Source: Streptococcus pneumoniae (GTDB lineage Bacteria; Bacillota; Bacilli; Lactobacillales; Streptococcaceae). Taken from it: a stretch of DNA of 64,000 nt. Made by a program: the position numbers and the translations under genes. The stretch is from the NCBI GenBank assembly GCA_040719455.1, contig JBFDTN010000001.1, positions 1,521,501 to 1,585,500 on the forward strand, in the 5' to 3' direction. Below are positions 35,427-45,076 of this stretch, one piece after another (the stretch's first letter is position 1; each line of letters begins with the position of its first letter). The notes below the pieces were generated by a model. That model ran no database searches. It had not been told where the DNA came from and saw nothing but the letters and a program-made list of their open reading frames with translations.

Positions 35427-36578
35427 CTATTTATTCCTGTGAAAATAATCTTCATACAATTTTTTTAGTTCTTTCCGACTATCTATAATTGAAAATCCCG
35501 CAACTGAAATTCTTTCTTTGATCACATCATAATTAGTTAATCTAGTATTTCTCAAAGAAAGAATTTTTTGAGCCCATCTCTCTGGTCCATTAGCTAAAGA
35601 AAGAAAATAAAAATTATCATTCACCTTAACTGTAGCAGGAACTCCATCGCTCACAACACAAGGTAGACCTGCTGCCTGTGCTTCAATATTTACAATACCA
35701 AAACCTTCCTTAAAAGAAGTTAAGACAAACACATCCATAATTTGAAGTAATTGTGGAATATCCTCTCGGTACCCTAAAAATAATACCTTATTTTTCAATT
35801 CTTCATTTTTAATATCTATAAAATATTCTCTTAAGCTACCATCTCCAATAATAAGCATGATAAATTTAGAAGTATATTTACTAATGTCTTGAGCAATATC
35901 TAATAAAAATAGAGGATTTTTTTCAGGTTCTAATCGACTCACAGTTCCTATCACTAAGGTATCCTCTTCGATTTTCAACTCTTTACGAAGAGCATGTCTT
36001 CTATCTGAATCAACTAGCAAATATTTAGTCATATCTATACCATTATTTATAATATGAATATCACTGTCACTGCCAAACATAAACTTCGCAGCTTCTGAAC
36101 TACAAGCAAGCTTTAAAATATTTAATCTATTTATAAATAATCTAGATAATAGTATCAAACTATTTTTCACTTTATTTTTCCAAGATGAAGATGATAAAGA
36201 ATAGGAGGTAGCATGAGCATGAACCACTATATTTTGAGTTTTTGTTAACTTTGCTACTAAAAGTGTTTTCAATACTTCCCAAGCATGATCCGCATTGATA
36301 TGTACTAAATCATATTGTTCTTTAGAAAATATTGAGTAGAGTTTATATACTCTATCAATTTCTCTTCGAATCCTCCCATATTTTGGATTCTCTACACATA
36401 ATTGAACCTTACCACCATGTGATTCTATATAGTCAACTTGTAAACAACTCTCAATTTGACGTGTGGATAAAAAATCAATTTGATAACTTTGAAACATTTC
36501 ATACATTAATTCAAATGTAATGACAGATCTACCACCACGACCAAAATTTTCACTTCCTACTTGTAATATTTTCTTCAA
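35427..36578 (-). CDS. GT4-family glycosyltransferase
   Basis: 383 residues, GT-B fold of group 1. Starts KKILQVGSENFGRGGRSVIT, with the donor-domain segments LVIGTVSRLEPEKNPLFLLD and FVLTSFKEGFGIVNIEAQAA, the E-x7-E motif of retaining GT4 enzymes. The start codon is TTG at 36578 behind AGAGG; no better start is in frame. A sugar transferase for the repeat unit; specificity unknown. Confidence 0.82.
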   Translation of the reverse strand: MKKILQVGSENFGRGGRSVITFELMYEMFQSYQIDFLSTRQIESCLQVDYIESHGGKVQLCVENPKYGRIRREIDRVYKLYSIFSKEQYDLVHINADHAWEVLKTLLVAKLTKTQNIVVHAHATSYSLSSSSWKNKVKNSLILLSRLFINRLNILKLACSSEAAKFMFGSDSDIHIINNGIDMTKYLLVDSDRRHALRKELKIEEDTLVIGTVSRLEPEKNPLFLLDIAQDISKYTSKFIMLIIGDGSLREYFIDIKNEELKNKVLFLGYREDIPQLLQIMDVFVLTSFKEGFGIVNIEAQAAGLPCVVSDGVPATVKVNDNFYFLSLANGPERWAQKILSLRNTRLTNYDVIKERISVAGFSIIDSRKELKKLYEDYFHRNK

Positions 36579-36621
36579 TTTAGTAGACCTCTATTATAAT
36601 TAGTAAAACAATTCAATTATA

Positions 36622-37611
36622 TCACTTTTCAAAACTACATTTTTGGGGATATCTATCTTCGAAACAAGAACTTAAAATTAATTTATCAGATTCAAAATCG
36701 AGTATCTTATCTCCATCATTAAGACATATAATCTTATGTCTTCCTAACTCTATATCTAAACAAATATTATCTATATCAGAATCAATATTATAGTATTGAC
36801 CAAAATGTACACTACGCGGGGCAAAATTACCAGTACAAAGTTGCCAATATCTCATTAACCAGTGATTGATATCTTCTCTTGTTCTAAAACGATTGGCACT
36901 CGTTTGCTTCAAAATATCCGACTCCAATTCCCACAGTTTTTCAAATGTCGATTTTTTATAAGAAATAGGGAGATGATGATCATAAAAACCTAAAATCGGT
37001 TTCCAAGGTAGTACTGCTATATTTTTCACCAAATGCTTATAATAATAGAATCTAAAAAATTTAGAAAAATATCTTTTTAAAACTAATCGTGAGCTATAAT
37101 AATCATTTATAATTTCAATATTATTTAATGAAATTGAAGCAATAGTTCCTCTGCTAGGAACTAATGGGCTAAAAACACCAATATCTTTAGGTAACCCATT
37201 AACAAAAAAGTCTTCCTCTTTTACTTCCCCATTAACAAACATATCATCATTAAATAAAACAAAATGTTCTGATAAATTTTTTATTTTGTGAATATTTAAC
37301 TCAATCACATTTGAATTAAATGTTGGTAGGTACTTGCCTTCAATATAGTCACTATGTTTTACAATCACTAATTTAGGATGTTCAGTATTTAGCCAGTCCG
37401 GCAAATGACCCTCAGTAATGAAAAATATTTTATTAACCCATGGCGCATACCGTTCAACACTTCTAAACCAATATTTCATGAGTTCCCAATCTCGATAGCG
37501 CGATTCCGTATTTAGCCCTTTATAAGCAACGCCTTGATATTTATCTCTACTTTCGCGCCAGATTGGATCATTACCATCAACCCATGTCACAACAAAATCA
37601 ATTTTAGTCAT
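36622..37611 (-). CDS. Stealth-family sugar phosphotransferase (WefC-like)
   Basis: 329 residues with all four Stealth regions in order: CR1 IDFVVTWVDGNDPIW, CR2 RYRDWELMKYWFRSVERYAP with FITEGHLPDWLN and HSDYIEGKYLPTFNSNVIE, CR3 around DDMFVNGEV to LVKNIAVLPW, and CR4 HWLMRYWQLCTGNFAPR. Such enzymes move a hexose-1-phosphate from a nucleotide sugar to the chain, creating a phosphodiester bond; WefC in oral streptococcal receptor polysaccharides is the known parallel. It predicts a phosphodiester in the backbone. The sugar is not determinable. Confidence 0.88.
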   Translation of the reverse strand: MTKIDFVVTWVDGNDPIWRESRDKYQGVAYKGLNTESRYRDWELMKYWFRSVERYAPWVNKIFFITEGHLPDWLNTEHPKLVIVKHSDYIEGKYLPTFNSNVIELNIHKIKNLSEHFVLFNDDMFVNGEVKEEDFFVNGLPKDIGVFSPLVPSRGTIASISLNNIEIINDYYSSRLVLKRYFSKFFRFYYYKHLVKNIAVLPWKPILGFYDHHLPISYKKSTFEKLWELESDILKQTSANRFRTREDINHWLMRYWQLCTGNFAPRSVHFGQYYNIDSDIDNICLDIELGRHKIICLNDGDKILDFESDKLILSSCFEDRYPQKCSFEK

Positions 37612-37626
37612 TATACTCCACTAACT

Positions 37627-38724
37627 TTACAATGTTTCCTGAAGAATTCTCACTATTTGTTGACTAGCTGTACCATCTCCATAAGGATTACTTGCACGAC
37701 TCATCTTTGCATACTCCTCAGGAACTGTCAATAAACGTGTAAATTCTTGATAAATAATCTCTTCATCTGTCCCCACAAGTTTCAAAGTACCTGCTTCGAC
37801 TCCTTCTGGGCGCTCTGTTGTATCTCGCATGACTAGTACAGGTTTTCCTAAAGATGGTGCCTCTTCTTGAATCCCTCCAGAATCAGTTAAAATCAAATAA
37901 CTTCTATTTAAAAAATTATGAAAATCAAGAACTTCTAATGGCTCAATCAATAATAGGCGATCTGTTTCTCCAAGAATTTTAGTAGCTGTTTCTCGAACTA
38001 AAGGATTTTTATGAATAGGATAAATAACATAAATGTCATCATGCTCATCTAATACGCGTTTGATAGCCTTGAACATATTTTCCATTGGAAATCCCAAGTT
38101 TTCTCGGCGATGAGCTGTTAGCAAGATAATTCTTGAATCCTTCAAATTATCTAAAATGTCATGCTGGTACTCTTCTTGTACAGTCGTTTTCAAGGCATCA
38201 ATAGCTGTATTACCTGTCACATAGATTGATGTTCCATCTTTTCCCTCTTGCAACAAGTTTTTCTTAGCTTGCTCTGTAGGAGCAAAATTAAAGTCTGAGA
38301 CAATAGATACTGCCTGACGATTAAATTCTTCAGGAAATGGACTTTGTAAATTATACGTTCGTAATCCTGCCTCTACATGACCAACCTTTATTCCCAAATA
38401 AAATGCTGCTAGCGATGTCGCAAATGTCGTAGAAGTATCTCCATGAACTAGTACGACATCTGGCCTTTCATACTCCAGTATAGGTTTCATCTTTTCTAAA
38501 ATACTAGTTGTAATACTGAATAAAGTCTGTTCTTTTTTCATGATTTCTAAATCATAATCAGGCTCTACATTAAAAACATCTAGTACTTGTTGCAACATTT
38601 CACGATGCTGACCTGTTACACAAACTACTGTCTGAAAATATTTATTCTTTTCTAACTCTTTAACTAGTGGACACATTTTAATAGCCTCTGGACGTGTACC
38701 GAATACCAGCATAACTTTTTTCAT
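37627..38724 (-). CDS. mnaA: UDP-N-acetylglucosamine 2-epimerase (non-hydrolysing)
   Basis: 365 residues, full length. KKVMLVFGTRPEAIKMCPLV at the N-terminus, GHVEAGLRT, FPEEFNRQ, and the late LTDSGGIQEEAPSLGKPVL and RPEGVEAGT motifs are the family hallmarks. It makes UDP-ManNAc from UDP-GlcNAc in the cytoplasm, so ManNAc or a derivative is a likely component of the polymer; no ManNAc dehydrogenase is present. A candidate internal promoter lies upstream (38785-38813). Confidence 0.93.
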   Translation of the reverse strand: MKKVMLVFGTRPEAIKMCPLVKELEKNKYFQTVVCVTGQHREMLQQVLDVFNVEPDYDLEIMKKEQTLFSITTSILEKMKPILEYERPDVVLVHGDTSTTFATSLAAFYLGIKVGHVEAGLRTYNLQSPFPEEFNRQAVSIVSDFNFAPTEQAKKNLLQEGKDGTSIYVTGNTAIDALKTTVQEEYQHDILDNLKDSRIILLTAHRRENLGFPMENMFKAIKRVLDEHDDIYVIYPIHKNPLVRETATKILGETDRLLLIEPLEVLDFHNFLNRSYLILTDSGGIQEEAPSLGKPVLVMRDTTERPEGVEAGTLKLVGTDEEIIYQEFTRLLTVPEEYAKMSRASNPYGDGTASQQIVRILQETL

Positions 38725-38784
38725 TTTCTAACCTCTATTATGAAATTATTTTTATAAATACTGAAAATTTCCTTAATCACTATT

Positions 38785-38813
38785 TTTATACTAAGAATCT
38801 TTAATATAGACAA
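38785..38813 (-). promoter_or_regulatory. Candidate internal promoter in the polysaccharide operon
   Basis: On the minus strand TTGTCT (38808-38813), a 17-nt spacer and TATAAA (38785-38790). It lies in a 236-bp AT-rich gap (38725-38960), the longest break inside the operon, upstream of mnaA. Nothing else is visible in that gap. Confidence 0.4.
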
Positions 38814-38960
38814 TATAAATAAACACAGAAAATGTCACGAAAGCTTATAAATATGAGTTTCTTTATGTTTGCGTTTTTATAAGAGTATATTCGTTCCATA
38901 CACTTATTTATAACAAGCTTCTTAATCATTTATATCAGCCATATGTGATATGATATAAAA

Positions 38961-39950
38961 TCAAATTTTGTATGGTGCATATAATTTTTGCTTTAGAAAG
39001 TCAGTAACTTTATTTAATAAAAAAATTACAACTAAGACAGCAAAAATATATTGAAGAAAATTTATTCGATGTTTTTTTAAAGAATCTAATAACAAAGCAT
39101 GAGATAAATAAATCTCATAAGAGATTATACCTATTCTAAAAAAAATAATCTTTAATTTTGATAATACTTGAAAACCTTTTAAATTTTTTTCAAAAACAAT
39201 TACTAAAGAGGATAAAACAAGAGTTAATATAATTTGAATAATAGTATCAGCAAAACCTAATTCATGTCTCTGAATATATGAAGTTCTTTTTAAAATAATT
39301 AGACAAATAGAAACTGACACAAGTAAGACTGATAAACTTTTTTTTCTAATTCTATCAACAATCAGGGTTACTTTACCCTGTTTTTCAAAATTATATGCAA
39401 CTATTCCTAGCGGAAAAGAAAATATTTGCCAAATAAATAATCTGTCCATATTCATCAAAAAAGAAATCACTAGTGATAATACAATACATATTAAATAATC
39501 GATATATTTTGGAATGTAATATTTATCCTTTGTTTTTTCTAAAATACAAATATAAAAGTAAAAAACTAAATACCACCAGAACATAAGAATTAGATACCAA
39601 TACGATGCTTGCGGAAGTTGTATTAGCATTAAATAATTCAAGAAAGTCTCCATATCTGTCATTTTATCAAGAAAAAAATTCCATATCACATATATACATA
39701 CTATGAGTATATAAGGGATATATACTTTAACAATTTTATTAAGAAAATAATATTGGCTCCCTTTATGATCATAAGAATAGCTCAAACCATACGCAGAAAG
39801 AAATAAAAATAAACAAACCCCTACTGGTCCCAAAGGATTCAAAATGCTTATATTATAAGCTTGTCCAATATGTTGACAAAATATTAAAAATATAGCAGCA
39901 CCTTTCAAAATAAATGTATCTTCTAATGAAAACAATCTATTATTAGACAT
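38961..39950 (-). CDS. Acyltransferase family 3 membrane protein (O-acetyltransferase)
   Basis: 329 residues with about ten membrane helices. The start region FILKGAAIFLIFCQHIGQAY has the conserved His of acyltransferase-3 proteins, followed by GVCLFLFLSAYGLSYSY. These enzymes put acetyl groups on sugars of the exported or lipid-linked polymer. The start overlaps the next gene upstream by 8 nt. It precedes a 236-bp gap. Confidence 0.85.
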   Translation of the reverse strand: MSNNRLFSLEDTFILKGAAIFLIFCQHIGQAYNISILNPLGPVGVCLFLFLSAYGLSYSYDHKGSQYYFLNKIVKVYIPYILIVCIYVIWNFFLDKMTDMETFLNYLMLIQLPQASYWYLILMFWWYLVFYFYICILEKTKDKYYIPKYIDYLICIVLSLVISFLMNMDRLFIWQIFSFPLGIVAYNFEKQGKVTLIVDRIRKKSLSVLLVSVSICLIILKRTSYIQRHELGFADTIIQIILTLVLSSLVIVFEKNLKGFQVLSKLKIIFFRIGIISYEIYLSHALLLDSLKKHRINFLQYIFAVLVVIFLLNKVTDFLKQKLYAPYKI

Positions 39951-40596
39951 TTAAAATCCTTTGTTTCTCTTTTTTATTTCGCTTGTCAATTATTAGGCTA
40001 TTCCTCGGGACATCTCTACTAACTAATGTTCCTGCGCCTATAACACTTCCACTACCAATAGTAACACCATCTAGAATAATACAATTACTACCAATCCAAC
40101 AATTATCTTCAACAATGATACCTTGTTGTGATACACCTTGTTCTTTTATACTTTTTTCACTCTCAGAAAAATTATGATTTTCTGCAAATAGACTACACTT
40201 AGGACCAAACATTACATTTTTTCCTATAATAATCTTACCCGAACACCCTACATAGCCTTCCGGACCTATGGAAGAATTCTCTCCAATAATCAATCCCGAA
40301 CCTAAATCAACTCCATAATAACTAGATGGTCTAATTTTAGTCCCTCTACCAATTGTTACATTATCACTAAATATTAGACCATCTGAACATAATCCATGAA
40401 TCTCTGAATAATCTTCAAACTTTACATTTTTACCACAAGAAATATGCGAAGCATGAGTTAAACTAACATCCTTACCTACAAAAAGGATTCCTGTTGATTT
40501 TTTCAAGAATATTTTTATATATATTCCTCTTAAAGCTTTTACTCCCGCCATCATGTAAATTATCATTTTATCTTTTCTTGAAATTCTAGAATCCAT
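39943..40596 (-). CDS. Left-handed beta-helix (hexapeptide) acetyltransferase
   Basis: 217 residues built of hexapeptide repeats (IGENSSIGPEGYVGCSGKII, VEDNCWIGSNCIILDGVTIG), the CysE/LacA/NodL trimer fold, with the catalytic His in FAENHNFS. A hydrophobic N-terminal stretch (MIIYMMAGVKALRGIYI) may touch the membrane. It probably O-acetylates a sugar of the repeat unit. With the acyltransferase-3 next door, two acetylation steps may occur. Confidence 0.85.
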   Translation of the reverse strand: MDSRISRKDKMIIYMMAGVKALRGIYIKIFLKKSTGILFVGKDVSLTHASHISCGKNVKFEDYSEIHGLCSDGLIFSDNVTIGRGTKIRPSSYYGVDLGSGLIIGENSSIGPEGYVGCSGKIIIGKNVMFGPKCSLFAENHNFSESEKSIKEQGVSQQGIIVEDNCWIGSNCIILDGVTIGSGSVIGAGTLVSRDVPRNSLIIDKRNKKEKQRILNV

Positions 40597-40620
40597 ATAC
40601 AGTCTCTTAATACTTTCTTT

Positions 40621-41790
40621 TTACTTATCTGATAATAAATCTCTATATAAATTACTAAAATTAGAGATATAACTTTCTAATGAAAAATAATCACGCTGCC
40701 TTTGAATAGAGTGCTTTCCAAATTCTTCTCTCTTCTCCTTATTTTGAAGAAGGTAAGAAATATTATTAGTCAAACCTTTTGGTATATTTGGCTCCGACAG
40801 CAAACCATTCTTATCCTCTTCCACCATTTCGCAAACACCTCCATGACGATAAGCAAGAATTGGCTTGCCACAGGCCATCGCTTCTAAAACAACTGTAGGT
40901 AATGGATCGGGATTAGTACTCGGCAATATGAAGATATCATAAAGATTATATAACTTTGTCGTACTCTTCTGAAAATCTTTGATTATAATTCGTTCAGAAC
41001 AAGGAAGTTGTGAAATTCTTTCTTTCAATTCTCTCATTCTCCATTCTTCACCTTCAAAGACTCCACCCACTAGCATCAAAACTAAATTAGGATTCTCTTC
41101 CAAAAGTGGAACAGTAGCATCTAAAAAATCATTCTGACCTTTCCAAGAATTTACACGTCCAATCATACCCACCACTAGAGAATCAGAAGAAATATTATTT
41201 TCTTTTTTGAGTTCTAACTTTTCTTTATCAGAATAAGGATAATATACTCTATTATCTACACCATTATAGATAATATTTACCTTGTCTTCAGAAACAAATT
41301 TTGATTTTTTTATATGTTTAGCTACAGCCTCTGAGACTGTAATAATTTTTGTTGCGTAACATCCTAATAAAAAATTAATAAAATCAGTTATAAATTTTGG
41401 TCTTACAATAATTTCATGGACATGCCAAATCAAAGGAATTTTTGCCTTATTTTTTAAATATATGCCCTCTAAAACTGCTGTTGTGTTATTGTGAATTAGA
41501 TTAATTTCTTCTTTTTTGACATAAGTTAGCAATACTTTAGAAAATTTAGCATAATTTTTTATATATTCCAAAATACCTTTAGGATTAAAATACTTTCTTC
41601 GAAGAATAGGATAATCTAAAACTGCTACTTTCACGCCTATATTTTTCAATTCTTCTACTAAAATACCATCATTTGGTAAAATAACATGAGGTTCAAATTC
41701 AGATTTATCTAACCCCTTTATCAGTTCCAAAAGGACTTTATCTGCTCCGTACATTTCTGAACCCGCATGGAGATACAAAATTTTTTTCAT
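40621..41790 (-). CDS. GT4-family glycosyltransferase, probable third-sugar transferase
   Basis: 389 residues, GT-B fold. KKILYLHAGSEMYGADKVLL at the N-terminus; LIHNNTTAVLEGIYL; WHVHEIIVRP; donor domain VVGMIGRVNSWKGQNDFLDA and ILPSTNPDPLPTVVLEAMAC with the retaining E-x7-E motif. It directly follows wchF (2 nt between the wchF stop and this ATG), where streptococcal loci usually carry the enzyme adding the third sugar, often a second rhamnose. The acceptor-donor pair is inferred, not shown. Confidence 0.83.
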   Translation of the reverse strand: MKKILYLHAGSEMYGADKVLLELIKGLDKSEFEPHVILPNDGILVEELKNIGVKVAVLDYPILRRKYFNPKGILEYIKNYAKFSKVLLTYVKKEEINLIHNNTTAVLEGIYLKNKAKIPLIWHVHEIIVRPKFITDFINFLLGCYATKIITVSEAVAKHIKKSKFVSEDKVNIIYNGVDNRVYYPYSDKEKLELKKENNISSDSLVVGMIGRVNSWKGQNDFLDATVPLLEENPNLVLMLVGGVFEGEEWRMRELKERISQLPCSERIIIKDFQKSTTKLYNLYDIFILPSTNPDPLPTVVLEAMACGKPILAYRHGGVCEMVEEDKNGLLSEPNIPKGLTNNISYLLQNKEKREEFGKHSIQRQRDYFSLESYISNFSNLYRDLLSDK

Positions 41791-42969
41791 TTATTCACAA
41801 CTTTCAAATAAAGCCTCATACTCATCAACAATAAAATCCCAAGTAAAGCGCTGCTTCACTTGTTCAGTTGATAAATTATCCATTTGCTGAATCTCCACCT
41901 CAGACAATTTTTCACTCTCATCAATCACCTGATGAAGATTATCTTTCCTCCAATAAATCGCTCCGTTCTCTCCAACTTCACGGTTGAAGCCAACATCAAG
42001 AAGCAAATTTATTTTAGTTGATGATAAAGCCTCTAGCAAAGATGGATTGGTTCCTCCTACCTCATGACCATGGAAATAAGCAAAGGCGTTCTCCCGAATA
42101 TACTTCAATAATTCTTGATCATAAACAGTTCCAACAAACTTCACCCTAGGATCTTTATCAAAACCGGTTTCTGCTTTTAATTTTTCATAAAAAGCATTTT
42201 TTTCAACATTGGTAATCAGTACAAAATCCTTACTTGAGTTTGATTTCATGAACTCATGCAACATGGATTCATAGTTATTTTCAGGTACAAAACGTCCTAC
42301 TACTAAATAATATCCATTTTCTTGAATTGATTTAGAAGCAAACCATTCCTGAACTTCTTGAGATTCTGAAGTCAGATTTGACTTTGATAAATCGGTTCCA
42401 TAAGCAATGTAAGTCGTTTTGGGAGAGTACTTGGCGTAATCTTGCTGAATATATTGTTCAATATTCTTACTATCACAGATCACTAAATCCGCATGTTTTA
42501 CCATTAGACTTTCAGATATTTTCCAATACTGACGCACAGGACGAGACCATTTTTCTCTTAGCCATTCATGACCGTCAGGATTTACAAATAACTGTCCTCC
42601 TATTTTATGAATTTTCTTTTTAAAATAAGAAATGAATGGACCTATGCGACAAGCAAGTATGTAAAAAATAGGATTTTTATCATGATGTTCTTTAGCCATT
42701 TGAATAGCTTTTTTCAAAGCCAACAAATCATAAATTATCGCTTTAGCTGGACCAATATTAGGAACATCAATACTAAAACAAGTTGCTCCATTATGTTCAA
42801 AAACATCCTCAGAAATATTCGATTTTAGAGAATTTTCTCGTGTACAAGCGACATAATATTTCACATTTGATGCTTTTTGATATTCAGTTAATTTTTCCAC
42901 AAAAGTCTCAAACCCACCATATTTAGCTGGAATTCCTTTTGAGCCTATAATATAAACAGATTGTTTCAT
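41791..42969 (-). CDS. wchF: Rhamnosyltransferase WchF
   Basis: 392 residues from ATG at 42969; a longer frame to 42999 overlaps wchA and has no ribosome site, though the chosen start also has only a distant AGGA. Begins MKQSVYIIGSKGIPAKYGGF then ETFVEKLTEY, the DUF1972 N-terminal of WchF/Cps2T, followed by a GT4 donor domain (YYLVVGRFVPENNYESML, FYEK, GHEVGGTNPSLLEALSS). WchF adds L-rhamnose beta1-4 to the glucose placed by WchA. It implies dTDP-rhamnose made by genes outside this window. Confidence 0.9.
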   Translation of the reverse strand: MKQSVYIIGSKGIPAKYGGFETFVEKLTEYQKASNVKYYVACTRENSLKSNISEDVFEHNGATCFSIDVPNIGPAKAIIYDLLALKKAIQMAKEHHDKNPIFYILACRIGPFISYFKKKIHKIGGQLFVNPDGHEWLREKWSRPVRQYWKISESLMVKHADLVICDSKNIEQYIQQDYAKYSPKTTYIAYGTDLSKSNLTSESQEVQEWFASKSIQENGYYLVVGRFVPENNYESMLHEFMKSNSSKDFVLITNVEKNAFYEKLKAETGFDKDPRVKFVGTVYDQELLKYIRENAFAYFHGHEVGGTNPSLLEALSSTKINLLLDVGFNREVGENGAIYWRKDNLHQVIDESEKLSEVEIQQMDNLSTEQVKQRFTWDFIVDEYEALFESCE

Positions 42970-42985
42970 ATTTGTATTTGAAATC

Positions 42986-44353
42986 CTATTTCGCTCCATC
43001 TTTCATCAACACTACCTTGAGTGTTTTTAGTAATATCTTGATATCTGACCAGATAGTCCAGCCGTCAATGTACTCCAAGTCTAGCTTCACTACTTCATCA
43101 AAATCTGTAATCTCACTACGCCCACTTACCTGCCAAAGGCCTGTAATCCCTGGTTTAAAACTCAAACGGCGTTTCTGTTCTGGTGTGTATTGATCATATT
43201 CATCCTTGGTTGGCGGACGTGTGCCGACTAAACTCATATCCCCTTTTAAAACATTATAAAACTGGGGTAATTCATCCAAGCTTGTCTTTCTAATGAAATG
43301 ACCAATAGGAGTAATCCGAGGATCATCATCCATCTTAAACATTCCACCTGTTATCGTGTTTTGTGCCATGAGCTCTTTTTTACGTTCTTCTGCGTCCATA
43401 GACATGGAGCGGAATTTATAAAAATCAAATATCCGTCCATTCTTTCCGACACGTTTTTGTTTAAATAGAGCAGGACCGCCATCTTGGCGAATTTTCGGAA
43501 CAAGGAAAATAGCAACAATGCCACACAATAAAAGACCAACTAGACTTCCCAATATATCCAGAATACGCTTTGCTAAAATATGGCTATGCTTGTAGAAATT
43601 CGTCGAAAAGGTAACTACGTTAAAATCTCCTATTTCGCGTAATTTTTTCTCACCAGCATTAAAATCAAAGGCATTCAACACGACATTCACATCGATTCCC
43701 ATATTTTCAAACTGGGTAATGTAATCTCTAATCGGATACTCGCTAGGAAGATTAATTAACACCTCATCCACCACTGATTTTGTTGCATAAGAAATCAATT
43801 GATCTTTTACGACAAACGTAACATCTGCACTTCTATACGCAATACTATCTATGGTTGATATTGCTACAACGTTATCATTAAAATTAGTAGATTGTTCCAA
43901 GCGCTCTAATGTACGATCTGCTCGATCTAAAACCGTCACTACCAAAATTTTGCGGCTATTTTTCAATCTTGGATAAAGATAATGATAATAATGCTTTATT
44001 AAGGTATTAAGAATATATATACACACAGCATTGACTAGTATAAAATAGATGACACCACGGCGTGAGATTGAAAAATTATCCTTCAGCATAAACGACGCAA
44101 AAGTGATAAGAACCGTGTAGCAAACGCTATATTTCAAGGTTTGTGTCAACTCTACTAAATACCCTCTTTGCAGGAGTTTTTCACTGTAATTACTCAGGTA
44201 AAAAACAACGATATGTAAAAAGGATAGAATGATAACACCACTGCGTGTCAAATCTGTATATGAAACAGTACTAATACAACTCGCAATAAGTAAGACAACC
44301 ATCAACTGAATCAAAACAAACGCTAATTGCTGAAAGGCTCTCCTATCCTCCAT
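42986..44353 (-). CDS. wchA: Undecaprenyl-phosphate glucose-1-phosphate transferase WchA
   Basis: 455 residues: four N-terminal membrane helices, a CoA-binding-like region, another helix (ILDILGSLVGLLLCGIVAIF) and the bacterial sugar transferase domain with GGPALFKQKRVGKNGRIFDF, KFRSM, KTSLDELPQFYNVLKGDMSL, GTRPPTKDEYD and FKPGITGLWQVSGRSE. It starts the repeat unit by loading Glc-1-P on undecaprenyl phosphate. The wchA-wchF pair defines a Glc-Rha initiated polymer. Confidence 0.95.
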   Translation of the reverse strand: MEDRRAFQQLAFVLIQLMVVLLIASCISTVSYTDLTRSGVIILSFLHIVVFYLSNYSEKLLQRGYLVELTQTLKYSVCYTVLITFASFMLKDNFSISRRGVIYFILVNAVCIYILNTLIKHYYHYLYPRLKNSRKILVVTVLDRADRTLERLEQSTNFNDNVVAISTIDSIAYRSADVTFVVKDQLISYATKSVVDEVLINLPSEYPIRDYITQFENMGIDVNVVLNAFDFNAGEKKLREIGDFNVVTFSTNFYKHSHILAKRILDILGSLVGLLLCGIVAIFLVPKIRQDGGPALFKQKRVGKNGRIFDFYKFRSMSMDAEERKKELMAQNTITGGMFKMDDDPRITPIGHFIRKTSLDELPQFYNVLKGDMSLVGTRPPTKDEYDQYTPEQKRRLSFKPGITGLWQVSGRSEITDFDEVVKLDLEYIDGWTIWSDIKILLKTLKVVLMKDGAK

Positions 44354-44362
44354 AAATACCTC

Positions 44363-45067
44363 CTACTTTTTCTTATTCTTCCCGTAATTCCCATAATTGC
44401 CATAGGCACCATACGAACCATATTTATCAATTTGTAAATCGTATTTATTCAACACAACACCAAGGAAAGGTGTGCCAGTAGCTTCCAACTGCTCCACAGC
44501 TTTTTGGACTGCTTTTCTCTTGATGCTTCCTGCTTGGGTCACAAGAAGACTTGCATCACATTTTTGAGCAATGATGACCGCATCAATCACCAAACCAACT
44601 GGTGGGGTGTCAATAATGATGTAGTCATAATGCTGTTCCAAAACTTCAATCATGGTCACAAAGTTCTTACTTTGTAGCAATCCTGTCGGATTTGGAGAAT
44701 TCTGACCTGAGTCAATGACAAAGAGATTGTCCACGTTGGTATCACACAAGCCGTTTGACAAATCAGCATTTCCAGATAAATAATCTGTCAAACCTGTAAT
44801 ACTTGAGCGTGTCTTTAGCACCCCGCCTAGCATCACAGAATTCCGAATATCTGCATCCACTAAAAGGGTACGATAACCCGCACGCGCAAAGGAAATCGCT
44901 AGATTCATAGAGGTTGTTGACTTTCCTTCTCCTGGTTGCACAGAGGTCAACGCAATGGTTTTGATATTTTCACCACTCAGCTGGATATTGGTCCTCAGAG
45001 CATTGTAATACTCTTCTACTTTTTTTTGTGATTCTAATTTTGCTTTCGTTAATTCTAATGTCGGCAT
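44363..45067 (-). CDS. wze: Capsule tyrosine kinase Wze (CpsD)
   Basis: 234 residues. Walker A in VQPGEGKSTTSMN, A' in LLVDADIRNS, Walker B in YIIIDTPPVG, and a C-terminal tyrosine cluster (YGSYGAYGNYGNYG) that is autophosphorylated. BY-kinase that works with Wzd and is reset by Wzh to control chain length and export. 9 bp from wzd. Confidence 0.95.
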   Translation of the reverse strand: MPTLELTKAKLESQKKVEEYYNALRTNIQLSGENIKTIALTSVQPGEGKSTTSMNLAISFARAGYRTLLVDADIRNSVMLGGVLKTRSSITGLTDYLSGNADLSNGLCDTNVDNLFVIDSGQNSPNPTGLLQSKNFVTMIEVLEQHYDYIIIDTPPVGLVIDAVIIAQKCDASLLVTQAGSIKRKAVQKAVEQLEATGTPFLGVVLNKYDLQIDKYGSYGAYGNYGNYGKNKKK

Positions 45068-45076
45068 AATCTTCCC

